Source: Ricinus communis
Taxonomy: Eukaryota > Streptophyta > Magnoliopsida > Malpighiales > Euphorbiaceae
DNA: 64,000 bases
Direction: 5' to 3'
Assembly (NCBI RefSeq): GCF_019578655.1
Contig: NC_063264.1
Coordinates: 7,729,213 to 7,793,212, forward strand
Positions 38,653-51,120 of the stretch are shown piece by piece (positions within the stretch are counted from its first letter, which is position 1; each line of letters opens with the position of its first letter). Under the pieces are notes generated by a model. That model made no database searches. It worked only from the letters and a program-made list of their open reading frames with translations, and was not told the origin of the DNA. Position numbers and translations under genes: made by a program.

Positions 38653-41600
38653 ATTGGTGAAATAAATCTCCGAAAGAAATGTTTGTGGCGGTTTAATTTT
38701 GAAATGAAAAAAAAAATATCAAAACTTTTTTTAAAATAGGAGATTTAATTTTTGAAAAAGCGTGACGATACAATATTGTAACGACAAAAAACAATATCAT
38801 AAAAACTCATCTTACAATCATTCATCTTTTATCTATTTTATTCAATAGTTTCTAATAAAGAAGAAAAGATTTGTCAAGGAAACATCAATGGTTCTAGGTA
38901 AATCAGAAAGTAAATAAACACTATTATCTACACAAATTGATTCTCTCCCTCTCCAAACACTTCTCCAATGAAAGGGACATGGACTGCTACTTAATGTTAC
39001 ATGGGTTCTTGGGGAATTCTAGAAAGAAAAAGAAAAGAAGAAGGACCACTTCTGTGTAGAACCTAATAATTGGCATTAACATTAAGGATTATTAGTTAGT
39101 AATGCTGCAATGGGTGACCACAAAAATTGAAATCTGTACCTTCCTCATTCTCTGCGTCATTCCAGAGTCAGAACACAAAGACGTGGGTGCATGGTTTCTT
39201 CAAACAGCATTATTGGCTCATGCAATCTAACAGGAAACCCACTTCTCTTCTTGTAATGTTTTTTCTTGTTGGCCCAGAAAGCACATATCTTGGGTGCAAT
39301 TTGTGATATAGGGCAGTGGGTTGTGGTTGTCACGTCAGCCTAATGCGGGTGCATGAGTGTGTGTGTGTGTGAGATATGCACACACCGATCTCTTCTCTAC
39401 GTCTATCATATATGAGATAGTAACTGTTTGAAGGGTTCAAACCTCCCAAACCTAATTGGCTGTACAATGATTAGGAGAATATTTATAGAATTTCATATTA
39501 AGCTTTTGCCTATAATATTCTAGCCGTCTATTATCAAGTAGCCCCCTCTATATTATCTTTTAGATAATGTTGATCTACTTTTAGAGAGTTAGATGATTCC
39601 TTCCTGTTACGAGAGTGTTGAGTTTTTTTATTTTTTATATAAGTGATAATGTAAATATTGATTTTTTTTATTGAAGTGTTAAATATAATGAAAAAAAAAA
39701 AACTAAATCTGATGTCTAAATAATCAAACTCATAAATAATACTTATGAAGTTGATAAGTAATTTAATGCTATCGAATAAAATGAACTTTTTATAAATTTT
39801 TAATTTATTGTTCTATCAACGTGATTGATAATTATTAAAAATAAATTTATTTATTTATATCTTTTAATATTTGAAATTTATTTATATTCTATATCAATAT
39901 ATAATAATAAAAATATTTATATTTCTTTTAAAAGAATTGGAGTTACATGTAACTAATAGAAGAATTAATAATTCTATCCAAGCTATTCAAACTGATGATG
40001 GGGATTGGGTGTATAGTCTAAGATATTTCAAATATTTTTTAAACCTATTTTTTATTTTCATAAACTTGTCACCTATACCCAGAATGTGTCTTTCTTTGAC
40101 GATGTTTCCGTGCCAACTCTACCTCTACTTATAGCGGTCGTATCTTTGATCAGCGAATGTATATTCTTATTGAAAAAGGAAAAAGAAGAATACTAAAATT
40201 TTCCGTATTCACTTGATAAAGAAATCTAAATGGTGAAATTATAGATAATTTTTTCTTTACATGTTTTTTGAAACAAAGCGATCATCCTTCTTGATGATGG
40301 CTTAATTGGTATAATCTACAAAAATAGATACGTCTTATAATAAATTTAAGATCTCCTGAAAGAGATTTTAAGAATTTATAGCTATCGAATATATAAATAG
40401 CTAAATTTACATGTTAAAGTTTATTTTTGAAAAGTTTGGTTTGGTTTTAAATTCTAGTTTGAACAGAAAAATACGTCATGCTAATATATCTAAGATAATC
40501 AATATCTCAAGCATGTATATTAATGACTATATTGAACTATCTATATAGTTAAAAATTCTTACAGTCCAGATACAACGATATAACACTGAACTAATAGCCC
40601 ATTGGAAGGATGAAACCCAAAGTTGATTTTAGCAAGTTTATTAGTGTAATACCAAAGTGTTCTTTGAAATAAAAGCAGATTCACAAAATTTAATAATTTT
40701 TATTTAATGTAATACTAAAAATAGAAAATAAAAAGTTTCATTTTTCGAAATTATTTTTGACAACTCCAATCCCAGACACAAACTTAGAAAGTGAATTCAA
40801 GTTAGGTTCCTCAAACATCAATTTTTTCAAGCATTCAAGCAAAGCCCATTTTTGAGAATAAGTTCAAGCCCACACCAGTTTACAATGCAGAAGTTGAGCT
40901 CTACTTCAGCTTCAGCATACATTTTAGAAAAAATAATAAAAATACCTATTTTTTTATTAAGTTTATGGTTTTTTTATTTTATTATGTCAAAATATTGAAG
41001 ATATGTTTTTTTTTAAGTTATGGTATTGAATTTTCTTTTAGTTTTTATTTGGTTGTTTTTTTGAATAAAACAACCGAAAAACAATTAAAGAACAATCGAA
41101 AAATAACTAAAAAGTAGATTTAAAAAAAGTTAAAAGATTAATATTTTTGAAAAAATATTTACATAGTAAATAAAATATTTTTATTGATTTTAAAATATTT
41201 ATGAAAATTTACTAAATTTTTATTATGTAATTTTTTAAAATTTTAAAATTTTTAATTTTGCAAGAAGTACAGGTTTTATTATGAGTTATTATCTATCCTT
41301 GAATATTTTAGTCTATGAAATAGTGAGGTTAGGTTGTTTAATTAATTTCTTTATTGGGCATAAATGTCACTAATTGAATATAATCCTTGAACCAAATCTG
41401 ATATTTAGAAGTTGATTTTCACAATCTGATAGTGAGGTTAAGTTCTTGAAAGACTGTTGAATTGACTTCTTCAGGAGCGCTGACTTTTTTTGTTAAAATG
41501 AAAATGTCAATTTCTGTTCACCTCAAAATTGAATTCAATTATCCCAAAGTAATTTTTTTATATATAAATAGAAATCAAATTAAATTGATGAGGAGATTAT

Positions 41601-42990
41601 ACCAAATTAAACCCAATTAGAAACATCAAAAGATAATCAGGAATAGTTTTTTGGATAAGGTATTAAGTTACAAACTGATTTATTTATTCTCTTCTGACCA
41701 AAATTTGATTGAATAATTTATTTTTGCAATTTGTGATTTCTGAAATGATAATACCATATATTATATAATATACCCTTTTGACAATAGCATAACAATTAAG
41801 AAAATATTTGTAAACTAATAAAATATTATGATATTGTCTCACCCAAGGCTTTGAACTGGTAAATAATCTTAAATTTTCTAACACATCATCTTAACTTGTG
41901 TTAAGTTTTTTAATGGCTGAGATGGTATATGAGTAAGGATCAAATATTAAAATCTTTTATTATAAAAACTATTAGATAAAATGTTATTAATTAGTCTTAA
42001 TATCTCTAATAATACGAATAAGCACAATATAATATTTGATAGATTTTTTTTAATTGTTTATGAAGTGTGTTTAGTGTGTACATTAGTACTATATAAAGAT
42101 ATATGCTTAATCTAGACATATATTAATCTATATCTATAAGATCATATGGTGTTCATATGTTTAAATATCAATATCAATATGTAATATACATAACTTTTAA
42201 TTATATTTCCTTAATTATTCTATTCGTGTTGATTCCCATTAATATCGAAAGGCAATTTTTATTCTTAATTTTAAGACTCTAATTTCTAGATATCTCATTA
42301 TTTAAATTATGAATCCTCCCATATACCGAAACAGTAAAATTAATTAAAAGAAATTTTATAATTTTTTTCTTTTTAGATTTCAATGAAAGGGACTAGTAAA
42401 TCCTGTCAATTTTTTAATCTTTGAATTATAAAATAAAATGAGTCAAATCAATAAGGTATATCAATAAGTTCTCCTGGTTAGGACTACACACCATTTTCAA
42501 CTTAGAATCATCTTATTATATTCTCTATAATGGAAAAGAAAATCATATAATGGGGCTGTCATATATGTGCTGCATTATGTGTTCATATTCTGTTTTCAGC
42601 ACTGAACAATATAAATTTCTCATTTGAAAACAGCAACAACAAAAAAAAATCATGAATAAAGTGAGTACAAATCAGTGGTGAAGTTTTTCCACTCACCAAT
42701 CAATAAATATAGATGGTGGGTATGTATGAAAAGGATTGTATGTATGTATGTATGTGTATATGCCCTTTATAGGAAGTTAATTAGTAGATCATCTTAGTGG
42801 TTGACTGGTTTGATTAACTGATTAATCAAATAATTAGGTACATAGATTAAGCTGGAGGGCCATGTGATACTTGATGATGATACAAAATGTTTTAATGCCT
42901 TTGAACTAATGACTTTGATAATGACATGAAACTAAGAAATTTATATGGAGAGATTATTGTGAAAAAATAAATGAGATTTAGTTAAATTTA
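38653..42990. other. AT-rich intergenic region
   Basis: No gene recognised on either strand. A block at about 38990-39440 is more complex and includes a short (GT)n run near 39357-39371, but has no coding or known RNA signature that I can see. Frames at 39871-40134 and 41684-41884 lack any domain. Confidence 0.6.
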
Positions 42991-42995
42991 TATGT

Positions 42996-43663
42996 CTAAA
43001 TTAGTACTCGCAAGTGTACAAACTGAATGATAGTACGGGTAAGTTTACCATGAAGTCGATCTCATGAGAATTGTAAAACATATATTATAAAGACTAACTA
43101 TCACACAAAATACTAAAAGTAAATTTAAACATTCTAAGCTAGTGTTTTAAGAAAGATTTAAAGGTTTATAAAAGAAATTAAATAACTAAAAAATAAATAT
43201 GCAACTAGAATGATTAATATAAATTATATGATAAAATAGCACTTAGTTTAACTTATATTCAGTAATCCTTTTATTTCTCTTAAGTCCAAATCTAATAATA
43301 ATAGATGAAACTAATACATATATGAAGGTAAAGAAATCATTCATTAAATTCATAATATATAAGGTTCATACATAAATAAAAATTCAAACTAAACACTTAT
43401 GGAACTTAGCATAATATATTTAATCTAATAGTCATTGTAATTAAATAGCAAAACATAAGATACAAAAATTAAGAAATTAAAACTCTTTTAAAATTCAGAG
43501 GCTCTTCAAGTAATGAAGAAGATTGATCCTCACTCTCCACGTTTTTAAAAAAACTTCTTTGATTCTTGAAAAAACAATACAAGAAGACTAACTAGATGTA
43601 GAAAATGATGAATTGTAGAAATTCCTGCAGAGAGAATAATCATTCTCCTCCTTGTTTAACTAA
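42996..43663. mobile_element. Left part of an older retroelement-like repeat
   Basis: From ACTCGCAAGTGTACAAACTG, followed by GATAGTACGGG and TGAAGTCGATCTCATGAGA, the sequence resembles a dispersed plant repeat often seen in non-autonomous LTR elements (a tract of the type 'cgcaagtgtac... taagtttacc... gatctcatgaga'). It stops at the 5' LTR of the gypsy-derived element, and similar-style sequence resumes after 50770. The identity rests on remembered similarity only. Confidence 0.35.
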
Positions 43664-46438
43664 TGTAATACCTGAAAATTTTTCTTTAATAAAGATAATA
43701 TTAATAATAATTAATAAATGAGTTTTTATTTAAATTAATTTAACTTTATTTTTATTTGGTTTAATTTGAAATGATTTAATGGGAATTTTAATATTAGTCA
43801 ATTAAATGAATTATTTTTCTATACCCAATTAGTTTGAAATTTTAAGAATTAATTAAGTAAATTATTTGAAGGGTAGAATATATTTTTGGTTATTCTAATT
43901 TTTCTCCAATGTATATGTATATGTATAAATAAAATTATATATATTGGAAAATTTTGGAAGAAATTGTAAAGGATATTTTTTATAAAAGAATTTTGGGGAA
44001 ATTGGTCTTTTAATTAACTAGTGGTATTAAAATTTAAGTTGGAAATTCGTATGTTTGGTATTTTTTATAAATAATTGTGTCGGCAGGGGTAATTATGTTA
44101 TTTCAGTAATTCTAATTTGACCCAAATTAATCAGTTAAGGGCTTAATTGGAAGGATAAAAGAAAGTTTAGGGGTTAAATTAAAATTATACAGGATGCAAT
44201 TGTAGTAATTAAGAAAGTTGAAGGACCAAATTGTAAAAAAGGAAAGTTTGGGGGCCTAAAGTCGATATGGAGCAGAAGAAAAGAGAAGAGAGTGTCGGGG
44301 AGAGAGGAAGCGGAAGAAGAAGAAGGAGGGCGCTGCAGCGCGGTGGCGGCAGTTGAGGCCGGCGGCAGCGGCGGAAGAGCGAAGAGGCGGCTTCAGGCGT
44401 GTTTTGGCGTGGCAATCGGCTCCTCTCGGCGAGAGCTCTCTTTTCGGCAGCAGCGGCGACGCTTGTGGTGGCCGGAATTGCGAGATCCGACAAAGTGAAG
44501 TTTGGGGGGCAGCGGACATTTTGAGTTTTTCCGGTGAGCTCTGGCGAGCTATGGATGATCGTAGGACATATCCCGACTCTCCTCGACTTAAGCTTTGCAT
44601 TGACACCGATTTCGTGGCGATCGGACTTCGTTTGCAAATCGACGGCCGACATCGTCCGCAAATCTCTCCGGATGATCGGGTATCAGATCGAAAAATTCGA
44701 AGGGGGATCATCATCAACGTGTCGTTTCGAGTCCGATGGTGAGTTCGGATCATCGGTCGGACTCCGGCGGCTGGAGGCGAGTCGACTGAGCGATCGAGCG
44801 TCTCGGTAATTTTCTGTGGCTTGTAATATTGGAAATCCTTTGATTTAGAATTGTGCTTATTATTTTATGTTGAGTATTTAATATTTGTGAGTAAAAAATA
44901 ATTGTCTGTGAGTTTGCCTGCCTCGTATTGTGCTGTGTGGCGGAGTCGGGAAATAGTGAAGTTTGGGGACCCGACTCCTATTGTTTGAATTGTTGATTAT
45001 TTGAAGTGTTTTTCTGGCAGGTCCTGGACCCATTTTTACAGGGGTGTAATGTCCATGTTGTAGGGGAGGTTATGCCGAATTTTCGGTAGAATTCTCCCGA
45101 GTCGAAATTGTTAGACAATTAGTCCTAGGAGTCTAGACCTAGGATTAATGATTGATTGTTTCAGCGTTTTGATAAATTATTTTCCATGACTAGATAGTCC
45201 GTTTGTTCGGCCCGCTCCAACCGAGGCATCGGAGCAGAGTTAGGAGGTCGCCAAATCAGTAAGTTAAAGTCATATATCACTTATGCACGTGTCATGCATA
45301 AAATTTGATTTGCTACTATGATTATTCATTTGCAAATTTTAATTTTTCATTTAATTATTATTATTATTTGCATGATGCTTTTAATTACTATTTAAATATG
45401 TTTTTCCTTTATCACCAATTTTAATATTGCATGATGACTCAGGATGGGACGGTAGTAAAACATAGGTGTTGGATGAGTGTTCTAATATAAATCTGAGAGA
45501 GATAAGGAAAGGGTAAATAGGTAAAATTTTAAGAAAGAAAGATTAGGATCTGCCTTGGTCGAGCATCGCTCTCTGGGCTTAGTAGAGTGTGGTTGTCGGA
45601 GTAAAGGTCCCTGATCGAGCATTGCTCTCTGGGCGCCGGCTTATTTGGAAATTTAAGTGACCAGACTGGAGGTAAGTTCCCTAGTCGAGCTATGCTCTCT
45701 GGGCGCTAGTCTTATTGGATAAGAGAGCCGAAAGGCTAAGGCTGAGAGTTAAGTGACTGGACTGGAGGTAAGGTCCCTGATCGAGCTTGCTCTCTAAGCG
45801 CCAGTCCTGTTGGAATGAGAGGTTTGAGATGTTAGAGTTGAGGTTAGTCGAGACGTAAATGTTGAAATAAATCGTGATGTTAGAGTTGGGATTAGGGTCC
45901 TACTGAAGTACTTCGTCCGGTTGTATGTGGAATTATTTTTGTATAAGCATGGCATGACATGTATGGTTAGCATGATTTATTAATTATTTTAAAGTTAAAT
46001 AATGTGATATTGAGATGTTTGAAACTGTTTTAGATATATGATTTTAGCTCACTCTCGAGACTGACAGTCTCAATTTATTTTTTTTCAGATGCGTGACTGT
46101 TAGTCTTCCCGCGACTCTTATTCAGTAACCTGACTCCTTCATCATCGGGTGATGTATTTTATTTGGTATGTAAATTGGTAAATCTTAGATTCTCCGCAGT
46201 AGTAATAGTGGATGTATCAGTTGTAATTTTATGAGTTTCGGATCTCGCCTAGTTCTTCTGGCAGCTCGATTTAATTGTGTAAAATTTAATGTTACTGTAA
46301 ATTATAATATTAATAATAGTAAAATTTGAGTTGAGGTTGGTTTGAGTTAGTGAGTGTCAGGCTTACTACGGGATTCGGTGGCCTTACACCTACCCATTCC
46401 CTAGTGCCGGTCACGGGCCCACGGATGGGGTCGTAACA
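43664..46438 (+). repeat. 5' LTR of the LARD-like element
   Basis: 2775 bp, TG...CA. It contains a GC-rich block at about 44260-44810, unlike the AT-rich surroundings, then a mid-LTR tandem motif (45556-45800). It carries a ~50-bp stretch near 43757-43800 that the other LTR lacks. Confidence 0.88.
45556..45800 (+). repeat. Four-copy degenerate motif inside the LTR
   Basis: The motif CC(C)TGRTCGAGC followed by GCTCTCTGGGCG recurs at about 45556, 45606, 45676 and 45771 with 50-95-bp spacing. The last two are followed by a CAGTC(T/C)(T/G)TTGG-like phrase. The same four copies occur in the 3' LTR near 49886, 49940, 50010 and 50107, so the array predates the insertion. Confidence 0.8.
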
Positions 46439-46442
46439 AAGT

Positions 46443-46454
46443 TGGTATCAGAGC
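46443..46454 (+). other. Primer-binding site of the LARD-like element
   Basis: TGGTATCAGAGC, 4 bp after the 5' LTR. It matches the usual initiator tRNA-Met primer pattern of plant LTR elements. Confidence 0.85.
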
Positions 46455-48015
46455 TTAGGTTTAGATTTCCTTCGACCAAAGTTAAGATTTTTCTTGGTAC
46501 TGCGGAGCTAGGATCAAGTATGTCTTGTTGTTTTCATTGACTCCAATATCTCAGCCTTCCCTGTTAGATAGTCAGTCTTTCCTTTCTCGTAAGCTTGTCT
46601 TTGGTACTGTGCTGAGAATGAGCGTTCTAGCGATGGAAAGATCCATAGCGTGGTAGACTCGTGCCGTTTTCATCAAGTGATTAGTGCAGTCCGCCTTTTG
46701 AAGCTTTGATTGTTATTTCGATGGTGGGCACCGTAGTTAGTTTTAGTGTAGAGCGTGGTTGCAGTCGTGTCATGAACTGCCTCGTCATCACATCAGGCAT
46801 CATCTTAGGGAGTAGCACCGAAGTTAGTGCGTGGGAAGTCGAGCGGATGTCAGAGCTTTTATGGTTGAGTTTGTGATTGTAAGAAGCTTAAGAAAGGTGG
46901 CAAGAGTATTTTCGGATGCTCGGAAATCTAGAGAAAATTAAGCGAACATTATTTATTTTTCTAAATAGAACAAGTGTTTTAAAATACAATATTGCGCCCA
47001 GTCCCGTAAGAATGCAATTTTGCATTTCACTATTAGGCATGCATAAATTCATTTTAGGGCATGCATCATACATCCATTGCAACCCTTGGTGATAGGAGCA
47101 TCATCTCCCTGGTACGCGATATTGTAGAATTTTATATAAAAAAAATGACTGAAGATTTTATAATTTTATAAAAGTATTTTTCCAAGATGATAAAGCTTTA
47201 TTAGTGATGATTATAAAGTAAATAAATGAGTAAATTTTTTAAAGTAAATTGTGTTAGCTTAGGAATTCTCTGGATGACGAGCTGAGTTGCTGTGAGAGTA
47301 TGTTTGTGGCGCTGTAGGCCCCGCGTTGGATTATAAAGGGGGCTTCTAGATTTCAATCAAAGAGGAATCTTGTGTCAGGATGGCATGGTTTGTGTCGGTT
47401 GGTGCGATCAGATGGATGTTATGTCGAGGATGATGTAACGTGGGTGTTTAAGATTTTTCTGTTCGTGCAAGGGGCACGTCATTAGGAAGAAAGTTGGCGA
47501 GTGGATTTTTGGCAGAACCAGAGTTAGTCCAGATCTTTTAAAGGAGACTCTTTTCTCGCGAGCAACTGAAGACAGCTTTCAGGAAGCAGAGGGTTGTGCG
47601 AACCCAAAGCGGGAGCACGTGGAGATTGTTATTAGGAAATATGTATCCTTAAGGCGTCTCTTGTGCAAGAATGATGCGGTATGGTGAGGTGGCGTGCAAG
47701 TTGGACTTGCTGCCAAGTAATGTTCTCTAAAGTCAAATCCAGTTGTTCATAGGTCTGAGTTGAGGAAGTATATTTTCGATCCTTTGCTCGTGTTGGATCC
47801 TCAGTGTGTGGATGTAAGTAAAGATTTGGTTTCCGAGGAGTCGTAAATCAGGATCGCCAGTTTTGCTAAAGGGTTTTGTCGATGAGTTTTGTGGTTGAGT
47901 TTATTTCTGCTGAGGAAAAGTTCTCGAGAAGCCGAGTGGAGATGAAAGATTCCTAATTAGTTTCAGTCTTAGAGTGTAGCCCCTTTTCTTTTAAATTCGA
48001 GGACGAATTTTTATT
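46455..48015 (+). pseudogene. LARD internal region with a gypsy pol 3' remnant
   Basis: About 1.56 kb without an open frame of retroviral type. At about 47743-47860 the plus strand reads SELRKYIFDPLLVLDP and then SKDLVSEE before a stop. This corresponds to the region between integrase and chromodomain of plant gypsy polyproteins, where an LRKYxxDPxHVxD-type phrase is usual. Upstream of it I see no intact gag, protease, RT or integrase core. The region therefore looks like an internally deleted and eroded autonomous ancestor. Confidence 0.6.
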
Positions 48016-48027
48016 AAGGGGGGAGAA
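48016..48027 (+). other. Polypurine tract of the LARD-like element
   Basis: AAGGGGGGAGAA directly before the 3' LTR. Confidence 0.85.
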
Positions 48028-50770
48028 TGTAATATCCGAAAAAGTTTCTTTAATAAAGATAATATTAATAATGATTAATAAATGAGTTTTTATTTAAATT
48101 AGTTTAACTTTATTTTTATTTTTAGTCAATTAAATGAATTATTTTTCTATACCCAATTAGTTTGAAATTTTAAGAATTAATTAAGCAAATTATTTGAAGG
48201 GTAGAATATATTTTTAGTTATTCTATTTTTTCCCCAATGTATATGTATATGTATAAATAAAATTATATATATTGGAAAATTTTGGAAGAAATTGTAAAGG
48301 ATGTTTTTTATAAAAGAATTTTGGAGAAATTGGTATTTTAATTAACTAGTGGTATTAAGATTTAAGTTGGAAATTCTTATGTTTGGTATTTTTTATAAAT
48401 AATGTGTCAGCAGGGGTATTTTTGTAATTATATATTTTCAATAATTCTAATTTGGCCCAAATTAATCAGTTAAGGGTTTAATTAGAAGGATAAAGGAAAG
48501 TTTAGGGGTTAAATTGGAATTCTACAGGATGAAATTGTAGTAATTAAGAAAGTTGAGGGACCAAATTGTAAAAAAGGAAAGTTTGGGGGCCTAAAGTCGA
48601 TATGGAGAAGAAGAAAAGAGAAGAGAGTGTCGGGGAGAGAGGAAGCGGAAGAAGAAGAAGGAGGGGCGCAGCGCCGATGGCGGGGCGCGAGCGGCCGTAC
48701 GGAAGAGCCAAGAGGCGGGTTTCTAAGCGTGTTCGGCTTGGCGGTAATCGGCTCGTCTCGGCAAGAGCTCTTTTTCGGCAGCAGCGACGACGCCTGTGGT
48801 GGCCGGAATTGCGAGATCCGACAAAGTGAAGTTTGGGGGGCAGCCAACGTTTTTGAGTTTTTCTGGCTAGCTCAGGCGAGCTATGGATGATCGGAGGACA
48901 TAACCCGACTCTCCTCAGCTCAAGCTTCGCATTGGCACCGGTTTCGTGGCGATCAGACTTCGTTTGTAAATCGACGGCCGGGATCGTCCGTAAATCTCTC
49001 CGGATGATCGGGTGTCATATCGGAAAATCGGAAGCGGGAATCGTCACCAGCGCGTCATTTCAAGTCTAATGGTGAGTTCGGATCGTCGATCGGACTCCGA
49101 CGGCTGGAGGCGAGTCGACCGAGCGATCGAGCGTCTCGGTAATTTTCTCTGGCTTGTAATCTTGGAAATCCTTTGATTTAGAATTGTGCTTATTGTTTTG
49201 TGTTGAGTATTTAATATTTGTGAATCAAAAATAATTGTCTGTTAGTTTGCCTGCCTTGTATTTTGTGCTGTGTGGCGGAGTCGGGAAATAGTGAAGTTTG
49301 GGGACCTGACTCCCGTTGTTTGAATTGTTGAATATTTGAAGTGTTTTCTAGCAGATCCTAGACCCGTTTTTACAGGGGGGGTAATATCTGTGTTGTAGGA
49401 AAGGTTCTACCGAATTTTCGGTAGAATTCTCCCGAGTCGAAATTCTTAGACAGTGAGTCCTATGAGTCTAGACCTAGGATTAATGATCGATTGTTTCAGC
49501 GTTTTGATAAATTGTTTTCCGTGACTAGATAGTCCGTTTGTTCGGCCCGCTCCAACCGAGGCACCGGAGCAGAGTTAGGAGGTCGCCAAATCAGTGAGTG
49601 AAAGTCATATATCGCTTATGCACGTGTCATGCATAAAATTTGATTTGCTATTATGATTATTCATTTGCAAGTTTCAATTTTTTATTTAATTATTATTATT
49701 ATTTGCATGATGCTTTTAATTACTATCTAAATATGTTTTTCCTTTATCACCAATTTTAATATTGCATGATGACTCAGGATGGGACGGCAGTAGAACATAA
49801 GTGTTGGATGAGTGTTCTAATATAAATCTGAGAAAGATAAGGAAAAGGTAAATAGGTAAAATTTTAAGAAAGAAATATTAGGACTTGCCCTGGTCGAGCA
49901 TCACTCTCTGGGCTTAGTAGAGTGTGGTTGCCGGAGTAAAGGTCCCTGGTCGAGCATTGCTATCTGGGCGCTGGCTTATTTGGAAATTTAAGTGACCAGA
50001 CTGGAGGTAAGGTCCCTGGTCGAGTTATGCTCTATGGGCGCCAGTCTTATTGGATAAGAGAGCCGAAAGGCTAAGGCTGAGAGTTAAGTGACTGGACTAG
50101 AGGTAAGATCCTTGATCGAGCTTGCTCTCTAGGCGCCAGTCCTGTTGGAATGTGAGGTTTGAGATGTTAGAGTTGAGGTTAGTCGAGACATAAGTGTTGA
50201 AATAAATCGAGATGTTAGAGTTGAGATTAGGATCCTACTGAAATACTCTGTCCGATTGCATGTGGAATTATTTTTGTATAAGCATGGCATGGCACGTATG
50301 GTTAGCATGATTTATTAATTATTTTAAAGTTAAATAATGTGATATTAAGATGTTTGAAACTGTTTTAGATATATGATATTAGCTCACTCTCGAGACTGAC
50401 AGTCTCAAATTTTTTTTTTAGATGCGTGACTGTTAGTCTTCCCGCGACTCTTATTCAGTAACCCGACTCCTTCATCATCGGGTGATGTATTTGATTTGGT
50501 ATGTAAATTGGTAAATCTTAGATTCTCCGCAATAGTAATAGTAGATGTATCAGTTGTAATTTTCTGAGTTTCGGGTCTCGCCTAGTTCTTCTGGCAACCC
50601 GATTTAATTGTGTAAAATTTAATGTTACTGTAATTGTGATATAAATAATAGTAAAATTTGAGTTGATGTTGGTTTGAGTTAGTGAATGTCAGGCTTACTA
50701 CGGGATTCGGTGGCCTTACGCCTACCCATTCCCTAGTGTCAGTCACGGGCCCATGGATGGGGTCGGGACA
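48028..50770 (+). repeat. 3' LTR of the LARD-like element
   Basis: 2743 bp, TG...CA, collinear with the 5' LTR and including the GC-rich block (about 48595-49140) and the tandem motif (about 49886-50140). Confidence 0.88.
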
Positions 50771-51120
50771 ATTAACTTCTACTTCTTATAGAGATTCCTT
50801 TTTTTTTAGAGTCATTCTCTCAACATATAACTACTATAGTTATTTTTTTACTGTTCTAAACAAAATAAATAATTTAAAAGATAACTATCCATTAATTACA
50901 TCATAACTAATTAATTTTTCGTGGACCTTGATAAATTATGCTAGGCCTGCGCTATTGGTAGTTCATGTATTTTATTTCTAAGCCTTTTACAACCGCAGCC
51001 TATTTAGAACCTATTTATGTATTTTTGGCTCAAATTTTCCTTTTTAGCTATTATTTTCTAAAATTAGACAAGAAAATTGAAGTGGGGTAAAAAGCACATA
51101 TTTCTGCATATTACATAGAT
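50771..51120. mobile_element. Probable right part of the older interrupted repeat
   Basis: This follows the 3' LTR directly, and its style (leader-like text, then TTTGGCTCAAATTTTCC and AAAAAGCACATATTTCTGCATA) fits the remainder of the repeat that begins at 42996. The continuity is inferred from position and composition. Confidence 0.3.

Larger units (their letters stand above)
43664..50770 (+). mobile_element. Non-autonomous Ty3/gypsy-derived element (LARD-like)
   Basis: Two direct LTRs of about 2.77 and 2.74 kb (43664-46438, 48028-50770), both starting TGTAATA and ending in ACA, enclose only 1.6 kb. A tRNA-Met-type primer-binding site (46443-46454) and a polypurine tract (48016-48027) are present. 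The internal DNA has no gag or RT. It keeps only a short gypsy pol-like remnant and the phrase CGAGGACGAATTTTTATTAAG ahead of the polypurine tract, typical of plant chromovirus-type gypsy elements. The flanking 5-mers are ACTAA and ATTAA, one mismatch. In a ~200-bp stretch compared by eye the LTRs differ at about 11 positions plus indels, so the insertion is not recent. Confidence 0.88.

Noticed and set aside
44209..44753. Overlapping 129-165-codon frames in the GC-rich block of the 5' LTR
   Set aside because: The matching block of the 3' LTR (48509-48890) has different frames and lengths, so there is no conserved protein.
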